Shown here: one piece after another, positions 26,900 through 36,203 of the stretch
Numbering within the stretch: position 1 is the first letter of the stretch
Layout: the number at the start of each line of letters is the position of its first letter
Source: Shewanella benthica
GTDB taxonomy: Bacteria; Pseudomonadota; Gammaproteobacteria; Enterobacterales; Shewanellaceae
Assembly: GCA_023284085.1 (NCBI GenBank)
Contig: JAKVHY010000033.1
Coordinates: forward strand, 1 to 64,000
Direction of reading: 5' to 3'
DNA length: 64,000 nt
The notes under the pieces: generated by a model
Told to the model about the DNA's origin: nothing
Databases searched by the model: none
What the model saw: only the letters and a program-made list of their open reading frames with translations
Position numbers and translations under genes: made by a program

Positions 26900-28147
26900 A
26901 TGCTCAACATATTCCTGATATCCCTCGCTGTTTTAGCCCTATTAAGTATCATTTTCGAAGAGGTCACTCACCTCAATAAAACCAAGACAACCCTATTTTT
27001 CGGGTGTATCTCATGGATCGTACTGTTTATCTCGGCCGGAGATCCTAGCCATGAGAAACTCGTCGAAGCAGAACTCAACGAAAACCTACTCGAGATAGCA
27101 AGCCTCTGGCTGTTCCTCATGTCCACCATGACATTCGTGGCTTATCTCAACGCGAAAGGCATGATCCAGATACTGGTACAGAAGATTTTCCCCCAACGAG
27201 TATCCGTTCGTTTACTCATGATACAAGTCGCTTTCTTCTCTCTGGTACTGTCCGCTATCTGTGACAATGTCACCGCGACTCTGGTCTCACTAGGCTTGTT
27301 AACGACCTTTAAGCTCGATAGTCAGATGCGCCGACGCATGGCGGTGTTAATCATCTTCGCCGTCAACTCGGGGGGGGTATCCTTGATCACTGGTGATGTC
27401 ACTACCTTGATGATCTTTCTCGGGGGCCACGTACAGATGTCCGAACTCATGGTGCTCTTTATACCAGCAACTGTCAGTGTGATGCTGTTAGCGATTCTGT
27501 TTTCCCTCAAGGCTGAAGGCCATGTCAGCACCACACCCATCACCCGGAATTATCAAAGAGTCGATGTGATTATTGCCGTGATATTTTTCTCCACCATAGT
27601 GGCGACCATGGCACTGAATGTCCTGTTTGGCATCCCGCCAGTGCTGACCTTCTTAACCGGTTTATCTATCATGTTCCTGGTCGGTCACACCTCGCGCACC
27701 AATAAAGAGGAGCTACAGATCCTCGAATATATCAGGCAAGTTGAATATGATACCTTGCTATTTTTCCTAGGTATCTTGCTGTTAGTTGGCATGCTTAAGG
27801 AGATTGGTACCTTAGATCTACTCACTCAGGTCTACGCTCAATTTGATCCAAACATCTCGAATTTTGTCACCGGGATAGGATCTGCATTAGTCGATAACGT
27901 GCCGCTAACCGCCGCGCTGTTAAAAGCCGAACCAGTACTCAGCACCCCTGAGTGGCTAGGATTAACATACTCGGTAGGTGTGGGAGGTTCACTGCTCGTC
28001 ATAGGCTCGGCGGCAGGTATCATAGCCATGAGTAAGGTTAAAGAACTCACCTTCGTCAGCTACCTCAGGTACGTACCGGCACTGCTATTGTGCTATAGCG
28101 TGGGTTACGCGTTAACTCTATTCCTATCATATAAATTTTTCGGCTAA
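26900..28147 (+). CDS. nhaD: NhaD-family sodium:proton antiporter
   Basis: A 415-residue protein with about 12 membrane segments. The ion-transporter-superfamily motifs are SAICDNVTATLVSLGLL near residue 120, SGGVSLITGDVTTLM near 155 and ALVDNVPLTAALL near 335, as in NhaD exchangers. It would expel Na+ (and Li+) in exchange for protons, a key activity in a marine bacterium. It is shorter than the Vibrio protein (about 477) because it lacks an N-terminal extension. It stands alone, with a long, possibly structured leader and a strong terminator. Confidence 0.9.
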   Translation: MLNIFLISLAVLALLSIIFEEVTHLNKTKTTLFFGCISWIVLFISAGDPSHEKLVEAELNENLLEIASLWLFLMSTMTFVAYLNAKGMIQILVQKIFPQRVSVRLLMIQVAFFSLVLSAICDNVTATLVSLGLLTTFKLDSQMRRRMAVLIIFAVNSGGVSLITGDVTTLMIFLGGHVQMSELMVLFIPATVSVMLLAILFSLKAEGHVSTTPITRNYQRVDVIIAVIFFSTIVATMALNVLFGIPPVLTFLTGLSIMFLVGHTSRTNKEELQILEYIRQVEYDTLLFFLGILLLVGMLKEIGTLDLLTQVYAQFDPNISNFVTGIGSALVDNVPLTAALLKAEPVLSTPEWLGLTYSVGVGGSLLVIGSAAGIIAMSKVKELTFVSYLRYVPALLLCYSVGYALTLFLSYKFFG

Positions 28148-28170
28148 CCTCGCTTAGCTGACAAAATAAA

Positions 28171-28200
28171 AAGAGGGCGCCGATTGGCGCCCTCTTTTTT
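28171..28200. terminator. Bidirectional intrinsic terminator
   Basis: AAGAGGGCGCC-GATT-GGCGCCCTCTT is a perfect 11-bp stem followed by T-runs on both strands. It serves nhaD and the opposing gspB. Confidence 0.95.
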
Positions 28201-28255
28201 GTCTGAATTATCTGAATTTTATCAGCCTGATTACTAGCCCCTAGATTCCTAGATT

Positions 28256-29284
28256 CTATATCGCAGGTACCTTAAACTTGGTGCCTTGTATCGATAACAC
28301 CACATCACTGGATCTAATTTCAACTATTTCTAACTTACCCCCTATCTTATCGCCTTGCTGCAACTCAACCCCATCGACATTGAGCCAACAATTATCAGGA
28401 TTGGTGGAATACACATGGGCGTTGATATTAAATTCCGGCACCTGTAACTGGAGTCCGGCAGGTAACTGACCATACTTGGGCAGGGTATCTGCTTTTGTGG
28501 CTGGTATAGGATCGAGTTCACGCGTAGTCATGGGAGCTGCGAGTGAATTTCTTACCTCAACCGCTGTTAACGCAGCCTCAAAGGCGGCCAATAAATTATT
28601 TTCATCTTGATAGTTTTTTGGTGTCGCAGAACCCGTTTCCAATCCGACCTCAGATGCGGCTTGGTTGACTTCGAATTTCAGAGCCGCAAGCATATCTTGG
28701 CCCTTCTGATTGGCATTAGCCCCCAGTATGATCGGCTCACCGACTGAACGATGAGTTGAACGAGTAGTTGAAGTAGTGGCCGGCTCAGTATATTGCGTTG
28801 GCTGCGGCCTATTATCAACATATCCACTCGGCTCTACATATTGCGTTTGCTTAAGCCTATTATCAACATATCCACTAGGCTCTGCATATTGCGTTTGCTT
28901 ATGCCTATTATCAAGATAACGCTCGGCTCTGGGGCGCTCGGTCGCTACAGGCAAGGCCACCTTTCCCGCGAGTCTAATACTCCGCTCATTTTCTAATGAA
29001 CCAAGTTGAGAAGATGTGGCAGGCATTTCTTTAGGCTCTTGCTGAAGTGGCTGTGCTAATTTAGGCGCAGATACTTGACTGGAATCACCGACAAGATAGC
29101 CCTTGCCTAACCAAGCTATGATGGCCAGGAGTATAAGAATGAATACCCCAAAGAGGACAGTTAAATATCTCTGGCTGTTACCAGAGAAATTATCATACTG
29201 AGCCCTGGGCGTTAATACGGGATCTATACGAGCATCCAGCTCTTGGTTTTTAGCGCGTGTCACCGCATCGAGTAGAATGGACAT
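28256..29284 (-). CDS. gspB: Type II secretion protein B (ExeB/GspB)
   Basis: A 342-residue bitopic membrane protein with one span at about residues 43-60 after a basic N-terminus, a long variable linker and the C-terminal T2SSB domain (about 280-342: INAHVYSTNPDNCWLNVDG, then LQQGDKIGGKLEIVEIR). With GspA it helps the secretin GspD assemble through the peptidoglycan. The linker holds three copies of a 16-residue repeat (123-170, consensus YVDNRxKQTQYxEPSG). The start overlaps the gspA stop. Confidence 0.9.
   Translation of the reverse strand: MSILLDAVTRAKNQELDARIDPVLTPRAQYDNFSGNSQRYLTVLFGVFILILLAIIAWLGKGYLVGDSSQVSAPKLAQPLQQEPKEMPATSSQLGSLENERSIRLAGKVALPVATERPRAERYLDNRHKQTQYAEPSGYVDNRLKQTQYVEPSGYVDNRPQPTQYTEPATTSTTRSTHRSVGEPIILGANANQKGQDMLAALKFEVNQAASEVGLETGSATPKNYQDENNLLAAFEAALTAVEVRNSLAAPMTTRELDPIPATKADTLPKYGQLPAGLQLQVPEFNINAHVYSTNPDNCWLNVDGVELQQGDKIGGKLEIVEIRSSDVVLSIQGTKFKVPAI
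28775..28918 (-). repeat. Three 48-bp in-frame repeats within gspB
   Basis: The DNA encoding residues 123-170 of GspB is three tandem 48-bp units. Two are nearly identical and the third is diverged. They encode a Tyr/Gln/Pro-rich linker. Confidence 0.9.
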
Positions 29285-30912
29285 CAGTAGCTCCTTCTCG
29301 CTTCGACTAACCTGGGTCCTTCGGCGCTAAGATAGAGGTTAAGCTGCACTAATGTCTGACTCCCGGCAATGGCATCGGCTCTAAGGCCATGCTCACGTTG
29401 GAAACGCATCAACTTATCTTCTAATTTCGCATCGAAACCATCGACTAATCTTGGAGCCGTATTATCAATTTTGGCTAAACTATTTTCAAGCCATTGAATT
29501 TGCTCCGAGTTAGAGCCTTGCCCTATCTCTCTTGGCTGGCTAATGGGTGCTTGCCACAAGATCTCGAACGTACCGCTAAAGTGACGCGTAAACCAGTCTC
29601 TGTCGACCCAAAGTTGCTGTTCATTGAGTTGCAGTAACAGCTGCTCGCCATGACGTGAAACCACAGTGCCGTAGAAAGCCTGTTGTTGACTATCGATAAG
29701 ATAAACGACTGCGGGGAAGTTAAGGCGAGTTAACGAGTTCCAATTCCCCTGCTGCTGAAAACAGGAGAGGCCCTGCTGCTCAGCCGATTGGCAGGCAGAT
29801 AGGCCGATATAGGGCACTCGATCCCACAGGCCTAAGATGCTGGCATAGGCAGTATCTATGTCTCTACTTTGTGCAATAGCGCCATTGAGTACCCTTTGAT
29901 TGGAACTGGAAACCTGGTCCTTATTTTCCAGCACCAAAGATTCCGGAGCTAGACTGCTGCCCGCTGAAGTTTCTACTGAATTTACAGTTGAACTTGCTGG
30001 TGAGTTACTAGGTAAAAGGTTCCCCCATAACATAACCCCTAAAACACAACTAAGCGTCAGTACAGATCCGACAGCTATAGGCAAAAGATAACTTCGCTGT
30101 TTGATATCCTCCCCGAACACTTCAGTTGCAGCCGAGCTCACCATTTTCTGATCGATAGGCACCTTAGACTGAGCATAGCTCGCCATTAATGCACGCTCAC
30201 AAAGCAAGTTAATCAATCTTGGGATGCCACCAGTGTATTTATGTAGCGCCTTGATCGACCTTGGATTAAACAAGGGCTCATGACGCCCTGCCACCTTAAG
30301 TCTATGCTGCACATAAAGGCCCACCTCTTCGAGCGTAAGCGGAAGTAGATGATAGCGAGCGGTAATTCTTTGAGCTAGCTGGCGAAGCTCTTGCCTTCTC
30401 AGTAACTGTTGTAACTCAGGTTGACCGATCAAGATAACCTGCAAGAGTTTCTTGGTGTCTGTTTCCAGATTGGTCAAAAGACGTAACTGCTCTAGTACTT
30501 CGGCCCTGAGATGCTGGGCTTCATCTATGATCAGCACAGTATTTCTGCCTTTCTCATGATTACCCAACAGGAACTGACTCAGAAGATCCGTTAGCTGCTT
30601 CAGGCTAGGGTCTTTGTCATACACAATACTAAGCTCATCACAGAGGGTGGCCAATAACTCCTGCTCTGTCAGTGATGGGTTAAGAATAAATGCGGTATCG
30701 GTATTTTCAGGGAGTTGATTAAGCAAACAACGTGATACTGTCGTCTTACCTGTGCCGACTTCACCGGTTAATAAGACAAAGCCACCGGTTTCACCCAACC
30801 CATAGGTCAAATGGGCCAAAGCCTCACGGTGCCTGTCACTAAGGAATAGATAATGGGGATTAGGTGCGATAGAGAAAGGGTTATCGCTTAAGCCAAAAAA
30901 CGCCTTGTACAT
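29284..30912 (-). CDS. gspA: Type II secretion ATPase ExeA/GspA
   Basis: A 542-residue AAA+ ATPase. The opening FFGLSDNPFSIAPNPHYLFL is typical of ExeA. Walker A is GEVGTGKTT (50-58) and Walker B is TVLIIDE (125-131). A single membrane span lies at about 275-297. The periplasmic part ends in a peptidoglycan-binding domain (about 455-535, LEDKLMRFQREHGLRADAI). It acts with GspB to insert the secretin in the outer membrane. It is divergent from cca. No other gsp gene is in the window. Confidence 0.94.
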   Translation of the reverse strand: MYKAFFGLSDNPFSIAPNPHYLFLSDRHREALAHLTYGLGETGGFVLLTGEVGTGKTTVSRCLLNQLPENTDTAFILNPSLTEQELLATLCDELSIVYDKDPSLKQLTDLLSQFLLGNHEKGRNTVLIIDEAQHLRAEVLEQLRLLTNLETDTKKLLQVILIGQPELQQLLRRQELRQLAQRITARYHLLPLTLEEVGLYVQHRLKVAGRHEPLFNPRSIKALHKYTGGIPRLINLLCERALMASYAQSKVPIDQKMVSSAATEVFGEDIKQRSYLLPIAVGSVLTLSCVLGVMLWGNLLPSNSPASSTVNSVETSAGSSLAPESLVLENKDQVSSSNQRVLNGAIAQSRDIDTAYASILGLWDRVPYIGLSACQSAEQQGLSCFQQQGNWNSLTRLNFPAVVYLIDSQQQAFYGTVVSRHGEQLLLQLNEQQLWVDRDWFTRHFSGTFEILWQAPISQPREIGQGSNSEQIQWLENSLAKIDNTAPRLVDGFDAKLEDKLMRFQREHGLRADAIAGSQTLVQLNLYLSAEGPRLVEARRSY

Positions 30913-31120
30913 ACTGAAATCAATCCTTACCTGTACTTACCGGTTATAAAATACAATAAACAGTTCAAACTAAAGCTAACCGTTCGCCTTGTCAAAAAAT
31001 GCTGAACAAAAAGCGATAAAAGACCATAAAATAAGCGTCAGAGTGACACTGAATCAAATAGGCGAATACATGTTAAGATCTGTCCCATCTGGTCCATACA
31101 TGAAAACTGTGATTTAAATT

Positions 31121-32362
31121 GTGAAAATTTACCTCGTTGGCGGCGCTGTCCGCGATAGCTTACTCAAGCTACCGATCAAAGATAGGGATTATCTGGTAGT
31201 AGGTGCAACACAAGAGCAGATGTTAGCCAAGGGCTTTCATCGTGTAGGCAAGGATTTTCCGGTGTTTTTACACCCAGAGACTCAGCAAGAATACGCCTTA
31301 GCCAGAACTGAGAGAAAAACGGGCTCAGGCTACGGCGGCTTCACCTGTCACGCCAGTCCGGATGTGACCCTAGAGCAAGATTTGCTCCGTCGAGATCTCA
31401 CCGTCAATGCCATAGCCCAAGATGATGATGGTAAACTCTATGATCCCTATGGCGGTGTAGACGACCTAAACAACAAGGTGCTGAGACATGTCTCCGATGC
31501 CTTCATAGAAGATCCTTTACGCGTACTCAGAGTCGCCAGGTTCGCCGCTAGGTTCCATGCCCAAGGTTTCACCATTGCCGATGAAACCCTCACTATGATG
31601 GCTAACATAAGTCAAAGCGGTGAATTAGAAGCCCTCACTGCAGAAAGAGTATTTCAAGAACTAGATAAAGCCCTGAGCACCGACAATCCACACATATTTA
31701 TCGACGTACTCGAGCAATGTGGCGCGCTTAAGGTTCTCTTTCCCGAGATACACGCCCTATTCGGTGTGCCTCAACCTGCAAAGTGGCACCCTGAGATAGA
31801 TACAGGCATACATACCCTAATGGTGCTCGAGCAAGCCGCTAAGCTCACCAAAGATAATTCGGTGCGATTTGCCGCCCTGGTGCATGATTTAGGTAAAGCC
31901 CTGAGCCCCAAGGAACACTTACCTAAGCACCATGGTCACGGACTGAAAGGTTTAGTGCCAATCAAGGCCCTATGCGCGCGAATAAAGGCCCCCAACGACT
32001 ACCGGGATTTAGCATTGCTAGTCAGCGAACTTCACCAAAATATTCACAATATTGACCAGTTACGCCCCGAGACTCTGATTAAGCTCTTCGATAGGGCCGA
32101 CCTGTGGCGTAAACCTCAACGTCTCGAACAGATAACCTTAGCCTGTGAAGCCGACGCTAAGGGGAGACTCGGATTAGAAGATGAAGCTTACCCCCAAGCC
32201 AGTTACTTTAAGCACACCTTCGAAGCTGCGAATGCTGTTGCGGTAAAACCTATTATTGACGCCGGTTTTAAAGGGGCTGAGATAAAACAGCAATTACACA
32301 TAAAGCGTATCGAAATTGTCTCGGAAGTGAAAAATAACTTTCATAAAAATGCTGCACAATAG
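31121..32362 (+). CDS. cca: CCA-adding tRNA nucleotidyltransferase (multifunctional)
   Basis: A 413-residue enzyme that adds or repairs the 3' CCA of tRNAs. The class II nucleotidyltransferase core begins MKIYLVGGAVRDSLLKLPIK with catalytic acids in KDRDYLVVG. The template-forming segment RRDLTVNAIA and RVLRVARFAAR follow. The C-terminal half has an HD phosphohydrolase domain (AALVHDLGKAL), which gives the longer gammaproteobacterial form its phosphatase/phosphodiesterase activity. The start is GTG, as in E. coli. Confidence 0.96.
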   Translation: MKIYLVGGAVRDSLLKLPIKDRDYLVVGATQEQMLAKGFHRVGKDFPVFLHPETQQEYALARTERKTGSGYGGFTCHASPDVTLEQDLLRRDLTVNAIAQDDDGKLYDPYGGVDDLNNKVLRHVSDAFIEDPLRVLRVARFAARFHAQGFTIADETLTMMANISQSGELEALTAERVFQELDKALSTDNPHIFIDVLEQCGALKVLFPEIHALFGVPQPAKWHPEIDTGIHTLMVLEQAAKLTKDNSVRFAALVHDLGKALSPKEHLPKHHGHGLKGLVPIKALCARIKAPNDYRDLALLVSELHQNIHNIDQLRPETLIKLFDRADLWRKPQRLEQITLACEADAKGRLGLEDEAYPQASYFKHTFEAANAVAVKPIIDAGFKGAEIKQQLHIKRIEIVSEVKNNFHKNAAQ

Positions 32363-32582
32363 CCTTTAGTGAAGACGGTTTTGTCTCTATGTTGTTAAAA
32401 ACTGACACAAACTGCTCATTATATAGGCGACCAACTTGCATTTAACAGTAAATTAGTTAAGGTATTCAGACCTTAGGGTGAAAAATCGTAGCAATATACA
32501 TCAGCTATGACATAATCTATTGGTTGCAGTTGTATGTTACGGCTGTTCCATATCTATCCAACCTATTTAAAGGGATTTCCCA

Positions 32583-32849
32583 ATGAACAAAAAAGTACTG
32601 ATGATTGCTGGTGTAGCAATGACTGCCCTACTAGGTGGCTGTGCAAACACTACTGCTCTAGAAGAAAGCATTTCTAACCTAGGTAACAAGGTTGATCAAC
32701 TGTCTTCTGAAGTTAGCTCTCTGAAGTCTGAGCAAGGTGCTCTTTCTGCAGACGTTAAAGATGCAAAAGCGGCTGCTATGGATGCACAAGCTGAAGCTAA
32801 GCGTGCTAACGATCGCATAGACAACGTTGCTTCTTCTTACAAGAAGTAA
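32583..32849 (+). CDS. Lpp-like outer-membrane lipoprotein
   Basis: 88 residues. A lipoprotein signal ends in the lipobox LLGGC with Cys20 as the lipidated residue. The rest is an alanine- and heptad-rich helix (LGNKVDQLSSEVSSLKSE...) that should trimerise like Braun lipoprotein. The C-terminus SSYKK resembles Lpp, whose final lysine is joined to peptidoglycan. The next gene on the opposite strand is an L,D-transpeptidase able to make that bond. The regularly favoured codons suggest high expression. Confidence 0.9.
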   Translation: MNKKVLMIAGVAMTALLGGCANTTALEESISNLGNKVDQLSSEVSSLKSEQGALSADVKDAKAAAMDAQAEAKRANDRIDNVASSYKK

Positions 32850-33211
32850 TTTGTCTGTATCGGCAACACATATGTGTTGCCGATATGTTCTCCCCCAAAC
32901 AAGTTCAAGTAGCTGTAAGCTGTAAGCTGTAAGCTGTAAGTACCAGTAAAACTAAAAATCAGTAAGACGAAACTCTTAACTTAAAACTTAGAACTTATCA
33001 CTTAGAACTTACCACTTACCACTTAGAACTCATCGCTTAAGACTTAACACTTTCATTTCTCAAAATTCTTAGCTTCTACAATTTCAGCCCACAAAAAAGC
33101 GCCCACTAGGGACGCCTCTTCACACTGTTCTGCTCATGTTCTGCTTATTATGCTCTAGCTAATTGGCCTTCCTAGTCACTAGCAACTCCTAGCGCTAACC
33201 TAGTGCCTTCT
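32850..33211. other. Intergenic tract of degenerate AAGCTGT / ACTTAGA repeats
   Basis: 362 bases without a gene. At 32914-32941 the heptamer GTAAGCT runs in tandem about four times. At 32973-33050 follows a series of related 10- to 11-mers (ACTTAGAACT, ACTTACCACT, ACTTAACACT). Similar tracts occur at 38057-38131 and, briefly, at 20921-20945. Confidence 0.7.
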
Positions 33212-34114
33212 CTAAAGCGTTATATTCACAGGTAGACCATTCTGAGTCAGTAGCGCATCGTTAGCCTTGAAACTGTCTATATCGTCCTGGCTGATGAACT
33301 TGACGATGTTAGCGCTCATGGTCACGACTTTCACTTGCTGCATCTCTAGCTCAGATTTAGACAGGGCAGAATGTACTTCTATGATATGACGACCATCGGG
33401 CTCGGTAGAGATCTTGACTGTCTGGTTGATCACCCGGACAGGATCGCCATACTTGGTCTGATTAAATAGCCACTCGATATCATCTGGATTAAGACGCACG
33501 CAACCTGAGCTGACGCGCATGCCGATACCAAAATCTTTGTTAGTACCGTGGATCAGGTAACTGCCATCACCATAAGACAGCTGCATGGCATAATTCCCCA
33601 ATGGGTTATCCGGTCCTGCTTGTACTATGGCTGGTAGAACCTCGCCACGCTCTAGATGCTCCTTACGGATACTGGCCGGAGGCGTCCAACTAGGATTAGG
33701 AATTCTGGCCTTAATCTTGGTGACCATCTCAGGGGTTTCACGGCCTATACGACCTATCCCGACGGGAAAGACATGGACTTGTTTACCATTTTTAGGAAAA
33801 TAGTAGAGTCTCAATTCCGGTAGGTTGAGCACTATCCCTTTTCTTGGCACATCCGGAAGCAACATCTGAGTCGGTATGATGAGTGTAGAACCTGGGGTGG
33901 GTAAAAATGGGTCCACGCCTGGATTTGACTCCATCAGCTCCAGAATACCGACGTTGTATTGTTTGGAAATCGTCTGAAAATAATCCCCCTTCTGTACCAC
34001 ATGCTCCTGAAGTTCACCGATAAGACGACTGCCCTTTTCCGGCAAATCATAAACATTGGCCATACTAATGCCTGGAATTACACTTAAGATGAACAACAGC
34101 AATATTCTCATCAT
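33212..34114 (-). CDS. L,D-transpeptidase (ErfK/YbiS/YcfS/YnhG family) with LysM
   Basis: About 300 residues from the ATG at 34114, which gives a signal peptide (MMRILLLFILSVIPGISMA). The longer frame from 34174 does not. A LysM domain (about residues 37-80, HVVQKGDYFQTISKQYNVG) binds peptidoglycan. The YkuD catalytic domain (about 95-235) ends with HGTNKDFGIGMRVSSGCVRL, containing the His and active-site Cys. Family members either make 3-3 cross-links or attach Lpp to the wall. The adjacent convergent Lpp-like gene favours the latter. Confidence 0.92.
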   Translation of the reverse strand: MMRILLLFILSVIPGISMANVYDLPEKGSRLIGELQEHVVQKGDYFQTISKQYNVGILELMESNPGVDPFLPTPGSTLIIPTQMLLPDVPRKGIVLNLPELRLYYFPKNGKQVHVFPVGIGRIGRETPEMVTKIKARIPNPSWTPPASIRKEHLERGEVLPAIVQAGPDNPLGNYAMQLSYGDGSYLIHGTNKDFGIGMRVSSGCVRLNPDDIEWLFNQTKYGDPVRVINQTVKISTEPDGRHIIEVHSALSKSELEMQQVKVVTMSANIVKFISQDDIDSFKANDALLTQNGLPVNITL

Positions 34115-34310
34115 AGGTATCTCTATTTCCTTTTTATTCTCTACTATCAAATCGAATGTGACGACTGCTAACACCCATCAATATAAGGACCAGCAGATAA
34201 CTCAAATACTCATATCCAGCTTAAATATTAACCCCTACTGCCACTAAATCCTAGCCCTATCGAGGGATAAAACGAAAGTGTTCAGCCGAGGTTAATTTGC
34301 GGCGCTAAGG

Positions 34311-35267
34311 TTATATTTTCTTCGACAGGGTAACAATAAAGTCGATCTCTAATCCTTCGAAGTTACCCGAGGCGATCTTCTTACGCACTTTATCATTGGC
34401 CCGCCACGCATACGGCGTCATTTCCAGCAGCGTCAGGGCTTGCTCACCGTCAGCATCTAGCTTAAATGTCACTCTCTGAGTCTCTAATAATTCGAGCCCA
34501 CTTACTTGACCCGATTGCACAGCCTTCTCTTTCATATCGGGATAGATATACCCTTTCAACTGCCACAGGTGCCGTGGGGCGGGAGAGACCTGCAATAGAT
34601 AACCAGCTTGTTTGAGGACCCGTAACGGCTCTTTCCCCTTGAGTTGCTTATCTATAAGAGTGATCAGGTCGAAGCTGGCATCAGCGAAAGGAAGCGCTCT
34701 TAGGCTACTGACAATCAAGGTACTTTTTTCTGCTGGCTCACTTTCATTACCAGAGTCATTACTTGAATCATTACCTGAGTCATTACTTGAGTCACTGGCA
34801 GAATCTGAGCCGGTAGCATTATCGGAGTCAGAGCTCGCTTCAGAGTCGATCTTAGCCGCCGAGAATAATGCATTCTCGGCTTCATTGATGCCATGCTGCA
34901 CGAGATTTAATCCGGCTTGCTGCAGCGGTTCACTAAGGGCAGTCTTTATCGCCCTGAGATAGTAACCTTCGCCACAATCATACTCCAGATGCGCAATATC
35001 TCCCTCTGATGCCATATGCGCTAGCTCAGGATTGAGCATCTCGGCTAATGTGTCGACCAGGGGAGAGAAGACACCGGACTCGAGGAAGAAACGCTTACCG
35101 CGCATCACCTGCCTTGAGTCTAATTTAGGCTTTTTAGGCAGGCTAAATACCCAGTAACCTTTATCACTCTTATCGAAGTGATGCTTATTGCTACAGTGTA
35201 ACCCCTGAGATTCCAGATGGATCAGCAGCGGCTGGTTACACACAGGGCATAGATAAATACTTTTCAT
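34311..35267 (-). CDS. rlmA: 23S rRNA (guanine-N1)-methyltransferase RlmA with acidic insertion
   Basis: 318 residues against about 270 in E. coli. The N-terminal zinc finger has Cys7, Cys10, Cys25 and His29. The region FDKSDKGYWV and MRGKRFFLESGVFSPL follow the RlmA pattern. The SAM-binding motif is DCGEGYYLRAIKTAL (about 98-111), and the C-terminal block PRHLWQLKGYIYP is conserved. It methylates G745 in helix 35. Residues 141-181 are an insertion made almost only of Ser, Asp, Asn, Gly and Glu between two core strands, which explains the extra length. Confidence 0.9.
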   Translation of the reverse strand: MKSIYLCPVCNQPLLIHLESQGLHCSNKHHFDKSDKGYWVFSLPKKPKLDSRQVMRGKRFFLESGVFSPLVDTLAEMLNPELAHMASEGDIAHLEYDCGEGYYLRAIKTALSEPLQQAGLNLVQHGINEAENALFSAAKIDSEASSDSDNATGSDSASDSSNDSGNDSSNDSGNESEPAEKSTLIVSSLRALPFADASFDLITLIDKQLKGKEPLRVLKQAGYLLQVSPAPRHLWQLKGYIYPDMKEKAVQSGQVSGLELLETQRVTFKLDADGEQALTLLEMTPYAWRANDKVRKKIASGNFEGLEIDFIVTLSKKI

Positions 35268-35331
35268 AATGTCTCTTTAAACAATGAAGCTGTGACTTTC
35301 TATTCGTTCAGCAAGTCACACCTGAAAATAA

Positions 35332-36132
35332 TTAAGCGAATATAAACACACACAAGAGTGCGCCCAGTGCCAGACGATAAACGACAAAGGGGGTCATTCC
35401 AATTCGGCTGACCAGTTTTAAAAATACATGAATACAGGCGTAAGCGGCGAGAAAAGAAACGATGATACCCAGAGTTAACGCCTGAAAATCTATCGCCTCA
35501 CCACTGGATAATAGATCTTTAGTCACCAAGATAGCAGCCCCTAAACTGATAGGTACTGACATCAGGAATGAAAAGCGCGCCGCGGCCTCACGTCCAAGGC
35601 CCAACATCAAGGCCGCCGTAATGGTCGCACCTGAGCGGGATGTACCCGGGATTAGCGCCATGGCCTGAGCCACACCTATGATCAACGCCTTCTTCCAACC
35701 CACTTGAAACTCAGTTAGCCCCTTGTTGGTCAGTCTATCGGCCCACCACAGCAAGAGTCCAAACACGATAGTGGTCGTCGCCACCACCTCGATATTTCGT
35801 AGATGAGTAGAAATAAAATCTTTAGCGGCGAAGCCGACTATGACCGCAGGTATCGTCGCCAGTATGATCCACCAGGCCAGCTTACTCTCATCATTGTGCT
35901 TGCCCTTGAACATACTGCCGCCCCAGGCAATAAACATCGACCACAGCTCTCGCCTAAAATAGATGATAACGGCGCACAAAGAGCCGGTATTGACGGCGAC
36001 ATCGAAGGACAGGCCCTGATCTTCCCAGCCAAGGAGTTGCGCCGGCAAGATAAGATGCGCCGAGCTTGAGATGGGTAAAAATTCGGTCAAGCCCTGAATT
36101 AAGGCTAATACTATGACCTGAAATGTGTCCAT
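35332..36132 (-). CDS. uppP: Undecaprenyl-diphosphatase
   Basis: A 266-residue polytopic membrane enzyme (BacA family) that recycles the lipid carrier undecaprenyl pyrophosphate for peptidoglycan synthesis. Signatures are ALIQGLTEFLPISSSAHL at residues 10-27, holding the catalytic glutamate and serines, and ALIPGTSRSGATI near residue 160. About eight membrane segments. Length is normal for the family. Confidence 0.96.
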   Translation of the reverse strand: MDTFQVIVLALIQGLTEFLPISSSAHLILPAQLLGWEDQGLSFDVAVNTGSLCAVIIYFRRELWSMFIAWGGSMFKGKHNDESKLAWWIILATIPAVIVGFAAKDFISTHLRNIEVVATTTIVFGLLLWWADRLTNKGLTEFQVGWKKALIIGVAQAMALIPGTSRSGATITAALMLGLGREAAARFSFLMSVPISLGAAILVTKDLLSSGEAIDFQALTLGIIVSFLAAYACIHVFLKLVSRIGMTPFVVYRLALGALLCVFIFA

Positions 36133-36203
36133 GCATATTTCCTGATTAATGAATCTACACCTAGTCGTTAAATGTGTACTTAGGTAAGAGCCAAGATTTG
36201 TAC

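Noticed and set aside
28793..28996. Plus-strand frame with repeated RPIINISTRL units
   Set aside because: Antisense reading of the gspB 48-bp repeats.
32914..33050. Possible CRISPR array
   Set aside because: Units are 7-11 bases, degenerate and without unique spacers; no cas genes nearby.
34612..34962. 116-codon plus-strand frame with LPESLLESLPESLLES repeats
   Set aside because: It is the antisense reading of the Ser/Asp-rich insertion in rlmA, kept open by the repeat.
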